DNA from: SIG587 sp045531585
GTDB lineage: Bacteria > Bacillota > Clostridia > Oscillospirales > Acutalibacteraceae
NCBI GenBank assembly: GCA_045531585.1
Contig: JAZSEH010000045.1
Span: forward strand, 1 to 38,619
Length of the DNA stretch: 38,619 nt
Direction: 5' to 3'
Shown: positions 8,185 to 16,190 of the stretch, piece by piece
Position numbering within the stretch: the first letter of the stretch is position 1
Layout: each line of letters begins with the position of its first letter
Notes under the pieces: generated by a model
Database searches by the model: none
What the model saw: only the letters and a program-made list of their open reading frames with translations
What the model was told of the DNA's origin: nothing
Made by a program: the position numbers and the translations under genes

Positions 8185-8282
8185 ATCTTCCTTATCATGA
8201 GCGGCGGAGGGACAGGCCCTGTGATGCCCGGCAACCTAGGGTTTCTAAGGTGCTAAATCCTGCGGAACAAAATCCGGAAGAT
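8185..8282 (+). ncRNA. SAM-I riboswitch (S-box)
   Basis: P1 pairs ATCTTCC (8185-8191) with GGAAGAT (8276-8282). The core has the S-box marks CGGAGGGACAGGCCC, GATGCCCGGCAACC and the AAGGTGCTAAATCC junction. It binds S-adenosylmethionine and represses the downstream genes at high SAM. Confidence 0.96.
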
Positions 8283-8291
8283 GAGGTTTTT

Positions 8292-8322
8292 AAAAGCCGT
8301 TTCTTTCGAAGCGGTTTTATTT
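8292..8322 (+). terminator. Terminator of the SAM riboswitch
   Basis: CCGTTTC (8297-8303) pairs with GAAGCGG (one G-T pair), extended by A/T pairs past a bulged G, then a T-rich tail. It sits directly behind the aptamer. Confidence 0.7.
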
Positions 8323-8352
8323 ATGTTTAAAATCTAAAAGGGGAAATACAAA

Positions 8353-9534
8353 ATGTCAAAAATGCTATTTACATCCGAATCTGTAACCGAGGGTCATCCC
8401 GATAAGGTGTGTGACGCTATATCCGACAGTGTGCTTGATGCAATTGTTGCACAGGACCCTGCCGCCCGCGTTGCCTGTGAAACCTTCTGCACTACCGACT
8501 CTGTTACCGTTATGGGTGAAATAACCACCACCGCCAAGGTGGATATTGAGGCTATTGCACGAAAGGCTATAAGAGAAATAGGCTACACCATTTCGGGCGT
8601 TGGCTTTGACGCCGATACCTGCAAGGTTAAGGTTGATATAAAGAAGCAGTCCGCCGATATAGCTATGGGTGTAGATAAATCACTTGAACTTAAATCTGGT
8701 GAGGCGGACGAGCTTAACCTCCACGGAGCAGGTGACCAGGGTATGATGTTCGGCTATGCATGTGATGAAACCAAGGAGCTTATGCCTCTTGCAATATCAC
8801 TTTCTCATAAAATGGCTAAAAAGCTTACGCAGGTTAGAAAAAGCGGCGAGCTTGATTATTTGTTGCCTGACGGAAAAACTCAGGTTACGGTAGAATATGA
8901 AAACGGTGAGCCTAAAAGAATTGACGCCGTTGTTGTTTCAAGTCAGCACACCGCTGAGGTTTCCCTTGAAACACTTCGCCGTGATATTACCGAAAAGGTT
9001 ATAAAAACCACAATACCCCAAAGCCTTATGGACGAAAACACAAAATTGTATATTAACCCCACAGGCCGTTTTGTTGTAGGTGGTCCTGCAGGTGATACAG
9101 GCCTCACAGGTCGAAAGATTATTGTTGATACATACGGCGGTTATGCCCGTCATGGCGGCGGTGCATTCTCCGGAAAGGACCCCACAAAGGTTGACCGTTC
9201 TGCCGCTTATGCCGCACGCTATGTTGCCAAGAATATTGTTGCCGCAGGCATAGCAAAGCGTTGTGAAATCCAGCTTGCTTATGCAATAGGCGTAGCAAAG
9301 CCCGTTTCGGTTATGGTTGATACCTTCGGCACAGGCAAGGTTTCGGATGAAAAAATTGCCGAGGCGGTAAGCAAGGTATTTGACCTTCGTCCCGAAGCAA
9401 TAATCCGTACCCTTGACCTTCGTCGTCCCATATACCGCAATACTGCAGCCTACGGACATATGGGAAGGGAAGACCTCGACCTTTCCTGGGAGAAAACCGA
9501 TAAGGTGGATGTGCTTAAATCCTTATTAGATTAG
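8353..9534 (+). CDS. metK: S-adenosylmethionine synthetase
   Basis: A 393-residue enzyme, full family length, that makes SAM from ATP and methionine. It shows TEGHPDK with the catalytic His15, the hexapeptide-type loop GAGDQGMMFGY, and the glycine-rich GGGAFSGKDPTKVDRSAAY. The start ATG follows AAAAGGGG at 8336-8343. The gene is controlled by the SAM-I riboswitch just upstream, giving end-product feedback. No terminator or clear promoter separates it from nfnA 12 bases downstream, so the riboswitch probably also governs nfnAB. Confidence 0.98.
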   Translation: MSKMLFTSESVTEGHPDKVCDAISDSVLDAIVAQDPAARVACETFCTTDSVTVMGEITTTAKVDIEAIARKAIREIGYTISGVGFDADTCKVKVDIKKQSADIAMGVDKSLELKSGEADELNLHGAGDQGMMFGYACDETKELMPLAISLSHKMAKKLTQVRKSGELDYLLPDGKTQVTVEYENGEPKRIDAVVVSSQHTAEVSLETLRRDITEKVIKTTIPQSLMDENTKLYINPTGRFVVGGPAGDTGLTGRKIIVDTYGGYARHGGGAFSGKDPTKVDRSAAYAARYVAKNIVAAGIAKRCEIQLAYAIGVAKPVSVMVDTFGTGKVSDEKIAEAVSKVFDLRPEAIIRTLDLRRPIYRNTAAYGHMGREDLDLSWEKTDKVDVLKSLLD

Positions 9535-9546
9535 AGATGTCTTATT

Positions 9547-10365
9547 ATGTATAAAATAATTGAAAAACGTCCTCTTAACGAGCAGGTTACCTTTATGACC
9601 TTGGAGGCGCCCTTCATTGCAAAAAAGGTGCAGGCAGGGCAGTTTGTTATAGTTCGTATTGATGAGTTTGGGGAAAGAGTGCCTCTGACCGTTGCAGACT
9701 TTAACCGCGAAAAGGGAACGCTGTCTATTATTTTTCAGGCTGTGGGTCGCTCTACTAAGCGTCTTGCCGCACTGAACGTAGGGGACAGCATTGCTGATTG
9801 TGTGGGACCGCTTGGCCTGCCCACAGAATTTGGTGAGCCTAAAAAAGCCATAGTTATTGGTGGCGGTGTTGGATGTGCTATAGCCTATCCGCAGGCCAAA
9901 GCTCTTAATAATATGGGGATTAAGGTAGATGTTATTGCAGGCTTCAGAAGCAAGGATATTGTTATTCTTGAGGATGAAATGAAGCAGGTTTGCGATAATA
10001 TGTACATAACCACCGACGATGGCTCCTACGGTGAAAAAGGCTTTGTAACCGACGTTCTTAAACGTCTGCTTGAGCAAGACGAATACGACCTTGTAATCGC
10101 TATAGGCCCTGTTCCTATGATGAAGTTTGTCTCCCTTACCACAAAGCCCTTTGGGATAAGAACAATAGTCAGTCTTAATCCCATTATGATAGACGGTACG
10201 GGAATGTGCGGTGGCTGTAGGGTTAGCGTTGGCGGAGAGGTTAAATTTGCCTGTGTTGACGGCCCTGATTTTGACGGTCATCTTGTGGATTTTGATGAGC
10301 TTATGCGGCGTAACACCCTTTTTAAAGAGGAAGAGTCGCACGTCTGCAGAATGGGAGGCTTTTAA
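9547..10365 (+). CDS. nfnA: NADH-dependent ferredoxin:NADP+ oxidoreductase, small subunit (NfnA-like)
   Basis: A 272-residue ferredoxin-reductase-fold protein: flavin-binding beta barrel with RVPLTVAD (44-51), an NAD-binding domain with GGGVG (105-109), and a C-terminal iron-sulphur motif with Cys221, Cys224 and Cys236. Asp216 in DGTGMCGGC takes the place of a fourth Cys, as in Thermotoga NfnA, where an Asp helps hold the [2Fe-2S] cluster. PyrK of dihydroorotate dehydrogenase is a close relative, but the adjacent GltA/NfnB gene favours the Nfn complex, which bifurcates electrons between NADPH, NAD+ and ferredoxin. An older name is sulfide dehydrogenase beta subunit. Ribosome site is weak. Two bases separate it from nfnB. 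Confidence 0.88.
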   Translation: MYKIIEKRPLNEQVTFMTLEAPFIAKKVQAGQFVIVRIDEFGERVPLTVADFNREKGTLSIIFQAVGRSTKRLAALNVGDSIADCVGPLGLPTEFGEPKKAIVIGGGVGCAIAYPQAKALNNMGIKVDVIAGFRSKDIVILEDEMKQVCDNMYITTDDGSYGEKGFVTDVLKRLLEQDEYDLVIAIGPVPMMKFVSLTTKPFGIRTIVSLNPIMIDGTGMCGGCRVSVGGEVKFACVDGPDFDGHLVDFDELMRRNTLFKEEESHVCRMGGF

Positions 10366-10367
10366 AA

Positions 10368-11750
10368 ATGGCAAATATGTCTTTAAAAAAGGTGCCTATG
10401 CCTGAGCAAGATCCATTAATCAGAAACAGAAATTTTAGCGAGGTAACCCTCGGCTATACTAAAGAAATGGCAATGGAGGAGGCTACACGTTGCCTTAACT
10501 GTAAAAATCGTCCTTGTGTAAGCGGCTGTCCTGTAAATGTTCAAATACCTGAGTTTATTGCCGAGGTTGCTAAGGGTGATTTTGAAAAAGCTTATGAAAT
10601 AATTTCTCAAACCAATTCCTTGCCCGCCGTTTGCGGAAGGGTTTGCCCACAGGAAAGCCAGTGCGAGGGCAAGTGTGTTCGTGCAATAAAGGGTGAGGCT
10701 GTAGGCATAGGCCGACTTGAACGCTTTGTTGCCGATTGGTATATGAAAAACTGTGAAAGCAATACTAAAAAACCTCAAAGCAATGGAATAAAGGTGGCTG
10801 TCATAGGTGCAGGACCTTCCGGTCTTACCTGTGCAGGTGACCTTGCGAAACTGGGATACGAGGTAACCGTTTTTGAAGCCTTTCACACCGCGGGCGGAGT
10901 TCTTGTTTATGGTATTCCGGAATTTCGTTTACCCAAGGAAATAGTAAAAAAAGAGATAGAAAATCTTGAAAATCTTGGTGTAAAAATTATGACCGATATG
11001 GTAATAGGTAAAATTTTATCGGTTGATGAAATTATGGAAATGGGCTACCGTGCTGTGTTTATCGGTTCGGGCGCAGGACTTCCTCAGTTCCTTGGAATAG
11101 AGGGCGAGGGAAGCGTAGGAGTTTATTCGGCCAATGAGTTCCTTACAAGAATAAACCTTATGAAAGCCTATCTTGATGATTACGATACCCCAATAAAGCG
11201 CTCGAAAAAGGTTGCCGTTGTTGGCGGCGGAAACGTTGCTATGGATGCGGCAAGAAGCGCAATGCGTCTTGGTGCGGAGCACGTTTATATAATATATCGT
11301 CGAAGTGAGGCTGAAATGCCTGCCCGTGCTGAGGAAATACATCACGCTAAAGAGGAAGGCATCGAGTTTAAGTTGCTTAATAATCCTACAAGGATTATTT
11401 CTGACGAACAGGGAAAAGTAGCGGGTGTTGAATGTATTAAAATGGAACTTGGTGAACCTGATGCTTCAGGCAGACGCAGACCTGTACCTGTTGAAGGCTC
11501 ACAGTACGTTCTGGACGTGGATAGTGTAATTGTGGCTATAGGCACCTCGCCAAATCCGCTTATACGCACAACCACAAAGGGAATAGAGGCCAATAACAGA
11601 GGCTGCCTTGTTGTGGACGAAGCAATGCAGACCACTAAAGAAGGCGTTTATGCAGGGGGCGATGCCGTTACAGGTGCGGCAACGGTTATTTTGGCAATGG
11701 GCGCCGGAAAGATAGCGGCACAGTCTATTCACAAATATTTAAGTAAATAA
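10368..11750 (+). CDS. nfnB: NADPH-dependent glutamate synthase small-chain homologue (NfnB/GltA)
   Basis: A 460-residue flavoprotein. Two four-Cys clusters come first (Cys42/45/50/54 and Cys89/93/99/103), as in the [4Fe-4S] domain of GltD-like proteins. Then the FAD site GAGPSG (147-152), the NADP(H) site GGGNVAMDAA (286-295) followed by YRRSEAEMPAR, and the closing GGDAVTGAATVILAMGAGK. The Shine-Dalgarno GGGAGG (10353-10358) is inside the end of nfnA. With NfnA it should form the soluble bifurcating transhydrogenase of anaerobes. No large glutamate synthase subunit is nearby, which argues against true glutamate synthase. Confidence 0.9.
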   Translation: MANMSLKKVPMPEQDPLIRNRNFSEVTLGYTKEMAMEEATRCLNCKNRPCVSGCPVNVQIPEFIAEVAKGDFEKAYEIISQTNSLPAVCGRVCPQESQCEGKCVRAIKGEAVGIGRLERFVADWYMKNCESNTKKPQSNGIKVAVIGAGPSGLTCAGDLAKLGYEVTVFEAFHTAGGVLVYGIPEFRLPKEIVKKEIENLENLGVKIMTDMVIGKILSVDEIMEMGYRAVFIGSGAGLPQFLGIEGEGSVGVYSANEFLTRINLMKAYLDDYDTPIKRSKKVAVVGGGNVAMDAARSAMRLGAEHVYIIYRRSEAEMPARAEEIHHAKEEGIEFKLLNNPTRIISDEQGKVAGVECIKMELGEPDASGRRRPVPVEGSQYVLDVDSVIVAIGTSPNPLIRTTTKGIEANNRGCLVVDEAMQTTKEGVYAGGDAVTGAATVILAMGAGKIAAQSIHKYLSK

Positions 11751-11766
11751 AATCAGTTGTTTTTTA

Positions 11767-11803
11767 AGAGTGACCACAACATATTGTGGTCGCTCTTTTT
11801 TTA
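11767..11803 (+). terminator. Terminator of the metK-nfnAB unit
   Basis: 13-bp stem 11767-11779/11784-11796 with one G-T pair, loop CATA, then seven T. A strong terminator just before the division-cluster promoter. Confidence 0.92.
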
Positions 11804-11847
11804 TACACAATTTTTTAAAAATAATAGTTTAAAAATGAAAAAAACTG

Positions 11848-11876
11848 TTGCAAAGTATGCGAAAAGGGGGTATAAT
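11848..11876 (+). promoter_or_regulatory. Division (dcw) cluster promoter
   Basis: TTGCAA (11848-11853), 17-bp spacer, TATAAT (11871-11876), about 80 bp upstream of mraZ and immediately before the MraZ boxes. Confidence 0.88.
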
Positions 11877-11883
11877 CAACTTA

Positions 11884-11930
11884 AAAGTGGTGAAAAGTGG
11901 GCTTATATTCCATAAAAGTGTCACAAAGTG
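11884..11930 (+). promoter_or_regulatory. Four MraZ-box repeats (AAAGTG)
   Basis: AAAGTG occurs at 11884, 11894, 11915 and 11925. The two pairs each have 10-bp spacing and are 21 bp apart, so all four lie roughly on one face of the helix. MraZ is known to bind arrays of AAAGTG or TGGG repeats upstream of its own gene. Here the array lies between the -10 box and the ribosome site, where bound MraZ would block early elongation or promoter escape. Confidence 0.82.
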
Positions 11931-11953
11931 GTAATTTTTTAGGAGGTGAAGGA

Positions 11954-12379
11954 ATGGTTTTTGGTTGCTATGATCCTGCAATAGATAAAAAAGGCCGAAT
12001 GGCCGTTCCGTCAAGGCTCCGTGAAAAATTGGGCGAGACCTTTATGATTTGCCGCGGCATTTATGGTAAACGTTGCCTTTGTATATATCCTATGGCAGAT
12101 TGGGAAAAGCTGGTTGAAAGTATTGAAGCCCTTTCGAAAACCAAATCAATTGACGTTAAGCGTTTTTTATATGACGGTGCTTTTGAAATGGAGCTTGATG
12201 CACAGGGAAGAATACTTATTCCTTCAGTGCTTAGAGAATATGCAGGCCTTGATAACGAAACACATATCATCGGTATGGGAAGCAATCTTGAGCTTTGGAA
12301 TCCTGCACAGTGGCAGGAGGAGAACGAAAAGCTTACTCCCGAAAGCGTTGCCGATATTATGTTGAATCTTGAATTTTAA
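11954..12379 (+). CDS. mraZ: Transcriptional regulator MraZ
   Basis: A 141-residue protein when started at the ATG at 11954, which has AGGAGG at 11941-11946. An in-frame GTG at 11897 lies inside an MraZ box and is rejected. Two SpoVT/AbrB-type DNA-binding repeats are visible: DPAIDKKGRMAVPSRLREKL near the start and ELDAQGRILIPSVLREYAG in the second half. MraZ forms a ring and regulates its own division/cell-wall operon; the four AAAGTG repeats upstream are its likely targets. First gene of the cluster; 11 bases to rsmH. Confidence 0.95.
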   Translation: MVFGCYDPAIDKKGRMAVPSRLREKLGETFMICRGIYGKRCLCIYPMADWEKLVESIEALSKTKSIDVKRFLYDGAFEMELDAQGRILIPSVLREYAGLDNETHIIGMGSNLELWNPAQWQEENEKLTPESVADIMLNLEF

Positions 12380-12390
12380 CGGTGCCTGAA

Positions 12391-13311
12391 ATGGAATTTA
12401 ATCATATTTCGGTATTGCTTAACGAATGTATAGAAGCTTTACAAATAAAAGAAAACGGAATATACGTTGACGGTACTGCCGGCGGTGCGGGTCATTCCTT
12501 GCAGATTGCCAAGAGACTTAAAGACGGAATGCTTTATGCCCTTGACCGCGACCCCGACGCCATAAGCATAGCAAAAGAAAGATTAAACGGATATCCTGCA
12601 CAGGTAATTCAGAGCAATTTTAAGGATATGTGCACCGTTCTTGATAGCCTTGGTATTACCGGGGTAGACGGCATTCTCCTTGACCTTGGGGTTTCCTCTC
12701 ATCAGCTAGACGTTGCTCAGCGTGGTTTTTCATACCGTAAGGAAGCACCGCTTGATATGCGTATGAGCCAGAGCGGAACAAGCGCAGCGGAGCTTGTGAA
12801 TACTTTGGACGTTCAGAAGCTTACTGATATATTCCGCAAATACGGTGAAGAAAAGTTTGCATATAAAATAGCGCAAAGAATAGTTGCGGTAAGGGGGACA
12901 AGCCTCATATCTACCACAACTGAGCTTGCGGATATAATTGCATCTGCAGTTCCTGCATCTGCCAGACGTGACGGACATCCTGCAAGGAAATGTTTTCAGG
13001 CTATACGTATTGCAGTTAACGATGAACTTGGAAGCCTTGAACAGTTTCTTGAAACGGCTTTTGACCGCCTGAATAAGGGCGGAGTAATGGCTATAATTAC
13101 ATTCCATTCTTTAGAGGATAGAATGGTAAAGCTTAAATTTAAGGAATTTTGCACAGGCTGCACCTGTCCTGCAGATTTTCCCGTATGCGTGTGCGGAAAA
13201 ACGCCGCGAGGAAAGCTCTATACGAACAAACCCATTGAACCCACCGAAAAGGAATTAAACGAAAACGCAAGGAGTCGCAGTGCAAAGCTGCGAGTAATAA
13301 TTAAGTTATAA
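12391..13311 (+). CDS. rsmH: 16S rRNA m4C1402 methyltransferase RsmH (MraW)
   Basis: A 306-residue SAM-dependent methyltransferase that modifies C1402 of 16S rRNA at the N4 position. It shows the SAM-binding VDGTAGGAGHS near residues 27-37, the stretch LDLGVSSHQLD, RGFSYRKEAPLDMRM, RKCFQAIRIAVNDEL and the C-terminal ITFHSLEDRMVK. The ATG at 12391 is chosen because homologues start at this point and a GGTG lies 6 bases upstream; a GTG at 12382 would add three residues and cannot be excluded. A Cys-rich stretch (CTGCTCPADFPVCVCG) before the C-terminus is normal for Gram-positive RsmH. The ftsL-like gene follows after 24 bases. Confidence 0.96.
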   Translation: MEFNHISVLLNECIEALQIKENGIYVDGTAGGAGHSLQIAKRLKDGMLYALDRDPDAISIAKERLNGYPAQVIQSNFKDMCTVLDSLGITGVDGILLDLGVSSHQLDVAQRGFSYRKEAPLDMRMSQSGTSAAELVNTLDVQKLTDIFRKYGEEKFAYKIAQRIVAVRGTSLISTTTELADIIASAVPASARRDGHPARKCFQAIRIAVNDELGSLEQFLETAFDRLNKGGVMAIITFHSLEDRMVKLKFKEFCTGCTCPADFPVCVCGKTPRGKLYTNKPIEPTEKELNENARSRSAKLRVIIKL

Positions 13312-13335
13312 AAAAGAAAGGAAAGGCAAGATAGA

Positions 13336-13794
13336 GTGGATAATCTTAAATATATGAATTCTGCTTTGGCATATGATTTTGAAAGATTTATGCCCAGGGA
13401 GAAAACTGCCCCTGCCGATAATATCGTTAAAATGCCACGAGTTAAGTCTGCTCCCAAAAAGCGGGCTGTTGCTGTGCATGCTGTTTCTTCTAAATTGCTT
13501 GCAGTTGTGGTAACTGTTTTTATGCTTGCCGCCTTTTGTTGTAATATATATATGCGTATAGCAATAAACGAGGTAAATTCTCAAATTAACGACGTTAAAT
13601 CGGAAATAAATGAGCTTGATAGCGAATATACAAGGCTCAGTGTGGATTTTAACAGAAAAATATCATACCAAAATCTTGAAGAGGAAGCTGCAAAGCTTGG
13701 TATGAAAAAAATGGATAAAAATCAGGTGGTTTATATCCGTGTTAACGATTCTAATACCGCAAAAAGCAGGAATTTGGATTATGTTGCAGAGTAA
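13336..13794 (+). CDS. FtsL-like septum protein
   Basis: A 152-residue bitopic membrane protein: cytoplasmic basic N-terminus (1-52), one membrane segment (53-74), then a coiled coil (about 76-110) with heptad-like spacing. The position between rsmH and the PBP gene is that of ftsL. FtsL joins DivIC and DivIB in the complex that activates FtsW and its PBP. Sequence identity is always low in this family, so the call rests on topology and position. It starts with GTG, preceded by AAAGGAAAGG (13317-13326). Confidence 0.8.
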   Translation: MDNLKYMNSALAYDFERFMPREKTAPADNIVKMPRVKSAPKKRAVAVHAVSSKLLAVVVTVFMLAAFCCNIYMRIAINEVNSQINDVKSEINELDSEYTRLSVDFNRKISYQNLEEEAAKLGMKKMDKNQVVYIRVNDSNTAKSRNLDYVAE

Positions 13795-13828
13795 TACCGG
13801 AAGAAATTGTGTAATATAATATTAGGGT

Positions 13829-13860
13829 ACGAGAGTTAAATTTTCTTAACTCTCGTTTAT
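13829..13860 (+). terminator. Hairpin between ftsL and the PBP gene, possible attenuator
   Basis: Perfect 11-bp stem 13829-13839/13846-13856 with a 6-base loop, but only a short T tail. It lies in the only sizeable gap (119 bp) inside the mraZ-divIB run. It could reduce read-through, process the mRNA, or separate two promoters; a weak TAATAT -10 candidate lies just after it. An AT-rich inverted repeat follows near 13876-13894. Confidence 0.45.
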
Positions 13861-13913
13861 CTGCGTTTTAATATATATAATAATAATTATTATATAAAAG
13901 GGAGGAAACGTCT

Positions 13914-16166
13914 GTGAAGGGCAGTATTAAACCAACAAGATCAATGATTAAACGAATGCTTTTCTTTATGATTGCCGTTGTTGTTGCAACTGCAGGCGTT
14001 ACAGGCTTCCGTCTTGTTAAGCTTATGATAGTGGACGGCGATATGTATCAAAGCAAGGCTTCCGAACAACAGCTGTATGATACCATGATAACCGCTCCCA
14101 GAGGAGATATATACGATTCCAAAATGAACATACTTGCTACCAGCGCACCTGCCTGGAGCATATATATTACGCCAAATGGCATACATTCGATAGACGATGC
14201 TGAAAAGAAGGAAAAAGTTAAAAACACCATTGCCGATGGCCTTTCACAGATTCTTGAAATTGACAGAGATAAAATATACGGCTACACCGAGAAAAAAACC
14301 TACTACGTAACCGTAAAAAAGAAGGTGGAAAAAGACGTCACCGATAAAATTCGTCAATTTCTTGTGGATAACAGTGATTTGGGAATAGCAAGTTATATAG
14401 GCATAGACGAGACAACAAAAAGATATTATCCTAACGATTCCTTGGCCTCTGTAGTGCTTGGATTTGTGGGAGATGATAATCAGGGGCTTTACGGAATAGA
14501 AAGCTATTATGATAAAGAACTTACAGGAATTGCAGGAAGGGTAGTGGCTGCTAAAAACGCCCACGGAACCGATATGCCCTTTACCTATGAGAAGGTCGAG
14601 GAAGCCAAACAGGGCAACTCTTTAGTTCTTACAATAGATTCATACATTCAATACGTCGCAGAAAAGTATATAAACGAAGCTGTTGATGCAAATAAGGTTG
14701 CCGAGCGCGGCGCAGTGCTTGCAATGAATCCAAAAACGGGTGCAGTACTTGCAATGGCTATAAAGGGTGACTTTGACCCCAATAACGCCTTTACTCTTTC
14801 GGCAACGGATTCCGCGAAGCTTGAAAAGTTGGAGGGAGAAGAGCGAAGCGCAAAGTTAGCAGAACTTCAAAACAGGCAGTGGCGAAACAAGCTTGTTTCT
14901 GATACCTACGAGCCGGGCTCGGTGTTTAAAATAATCACAGGTGCCATTGCTCTTGAGGAAAATCTTACTTCGGTAAAATCAAACTACACCTGCGGTGGCT
15001 CCATAAACATTGCAGGACAGTCTTATCATTGCCATAAAAAAACAGGACATGGAACACAAAGTCTTATTCAGGCAATGGGAAATTCTTGCAATCCTGTTTT
15101 TATAACGTTGGGTCAGCTTATTGGTGCCAACACCTTCTCAAAGTATTTCGAGGCATTTGGGCTTACTTCCAGAACAGGTATTGACCTTCCCGGTGAGTCC
15201 TCTTCCGTTTACCACAAAAACGAAAATATGGGTCCTACAGAGCTTGCCTCAACTTCCTTTGGACAGACCTTTAAAATAACACCTATTCAGCTTTTAACGG
15301 CTGTAAGTGCAGCAGTTAACGGGGGAGAGCTTGTTCAGCCTCATCTGGTAGCGAAGGTGTTGGATAGCGAAAAAAAGGTTGTAAAAACAACGGATACAAC
15401 CGTTAAAAGACAGGTGATTTCAGAAAACACCTCTGCAACATTACGTTCTCTTATGACCTATGTTGTAAATGAAGGTGGTGGTAAAAACGGATATGTTGCA
15501 GGCTATTCTGTAGCAGGAAAAACAGGTACCTCGGAAAAGGTTGCAGAAATGCTGGCAAGGGATGAAAGAGGGCTTTACATTGCATCATACTGTACCGTTG
15601 CTCCGGCCGATGATCCTGAAATAGCAATACTTGTGCTTCTTGATGAGCCCCATGGAGATGCTTATTACGGTGGTACAATTTCAGCTCCCGTAGGTGCGCA
15701 AATACTTGGCGATGTTCTCCCTTATTTAGGTTATGAACCGCAGTATTCCGAGGAAGAGCTTAAACGTCTTGCAATAAGCGTTCCCGGCGTTGTTGGAGAT
15801 GAAATACAGTCAGCAAAGAACAAGATAACGGCAGCCGGTCTCACCTATAAGGTGGTGGGTAATGGGGAAAAGGTTACATCGCAACTTCCCGAATCCACTC
15901 AGTCTCTGTATAATGGTGGAGTTGTTGTGCTTTATACACAGGAGGCCGCTGAAACCACCAAAGCAACCGTGCCTAATCTTACGGGACTTACAATGACTCA
16001 GGCAACTACGGCTGCTGCACGCTCTAATATAAACGTACAGTTCTCAGGAAATACCAAGGGTTCGTCCGTGTCCTACAGACAAAGCATTAAAACAGGAACC
16101 GAGGTTGAGGGCGGAACGATAGTAACAGTATATTTCCGTGATAATAATACGGGAGATATAGCATAG
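13914..16166 (+). CDS. Class B penicillin-binding protein with two PASTA domains (FtsI/SpoVD type)
   Basis: A 750-residue septal transpeptidase. It has a membrane anchor (about 15-38), a pedestal/dimerisation domain with APRGDIYD (61-68), and the transpeptidase domain with Ser336-x-x-Lys339 (SVFK), Ser391-Cys-Asn393, and Lys536-Thr-Gly. Two PASTA domains follow (about 620-677 and 684-745). It crosslinks peptidoglycan at the septum with FtsW. Bacillus has two PBPs here (PbpB and SpoVD); this cluster has one, and sequence alone cannot say whether it acts in division, spore cortex synthesis or both. GTG start, GGGAGG at 13900-13905. The murE gene is 24 bases downstream. Confidence 0.93.
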   Translation: MKGSIKPTRSMIKRMLFFMIAVVVATAGVTGFRLVKLMIVDGDMYQSKASEQQLYDTMITAPRGDIYDSKMNILATSAPAWSIYITPNGIHSIDDAEKKEKVKNTIADGLSQILEIDRDKIYGYTEKKTYYVTVKKKVEKDVTDKIRQFLVDNSDLGIASYIGIDETTKRYYPNDSLASVVLGFVGDDNQGLYGIESYYDKELTGIAGRVVAAKNAHGTDMPFTYEKVEEAKQGNSLVLTIDSYIQYVAEKYINEAVDANKVAERGAVLAMNPKTGAVLAMAIKGDFDPNNAFTLSATDSAKLEKLEGEERSAKLAELQNRQWRNKLVSDTYEPGSVFKIITGAIALEENLTSVKSNYTCGGSINIAGQSYHCHKKTGHGTQSLIQAMGNSCNPVFITLGQLIGANTFSKYFEAFGLTSRTGIDLPGESSSVYHKNENMGPTELASTSFGQTFKITPIQLLTAVSAAVNGGELVQPHLVAKVLDSEKKVVKTTDTTVKRQVISENTSATLRSLMTYVVNEGGGKNGYVAGYSVAGKTGTSEKVAEMLARDERGLYIASYCTVAPADDPEIAILVLLDEPHGDAYYGGTISAPVGAQILGDVLPYLGYEPQYSEEELKRLAISVPGVVGDEIQSAKNKITAAGLTYKVVGNGEKVTSQLPESTQSLYNGGVVVLYTQEAAETTKATVPNLTGLTMTQATTAAARSNINVQFSGNTKGSSVSYRQSIKTGTEVEGGTIVTVYFRDNNTGDIA

Positions 16167-16190
16167 CAAACAAAACGGAGGTTGATATAA

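Noticed and set aside
9526..10374. 282-codon open frame antisense to nfnA
   Set aside because: Low-complexity translation without recognisable domains, opposite a gene with clear flavin, NAD and iron-sulphur motifs.
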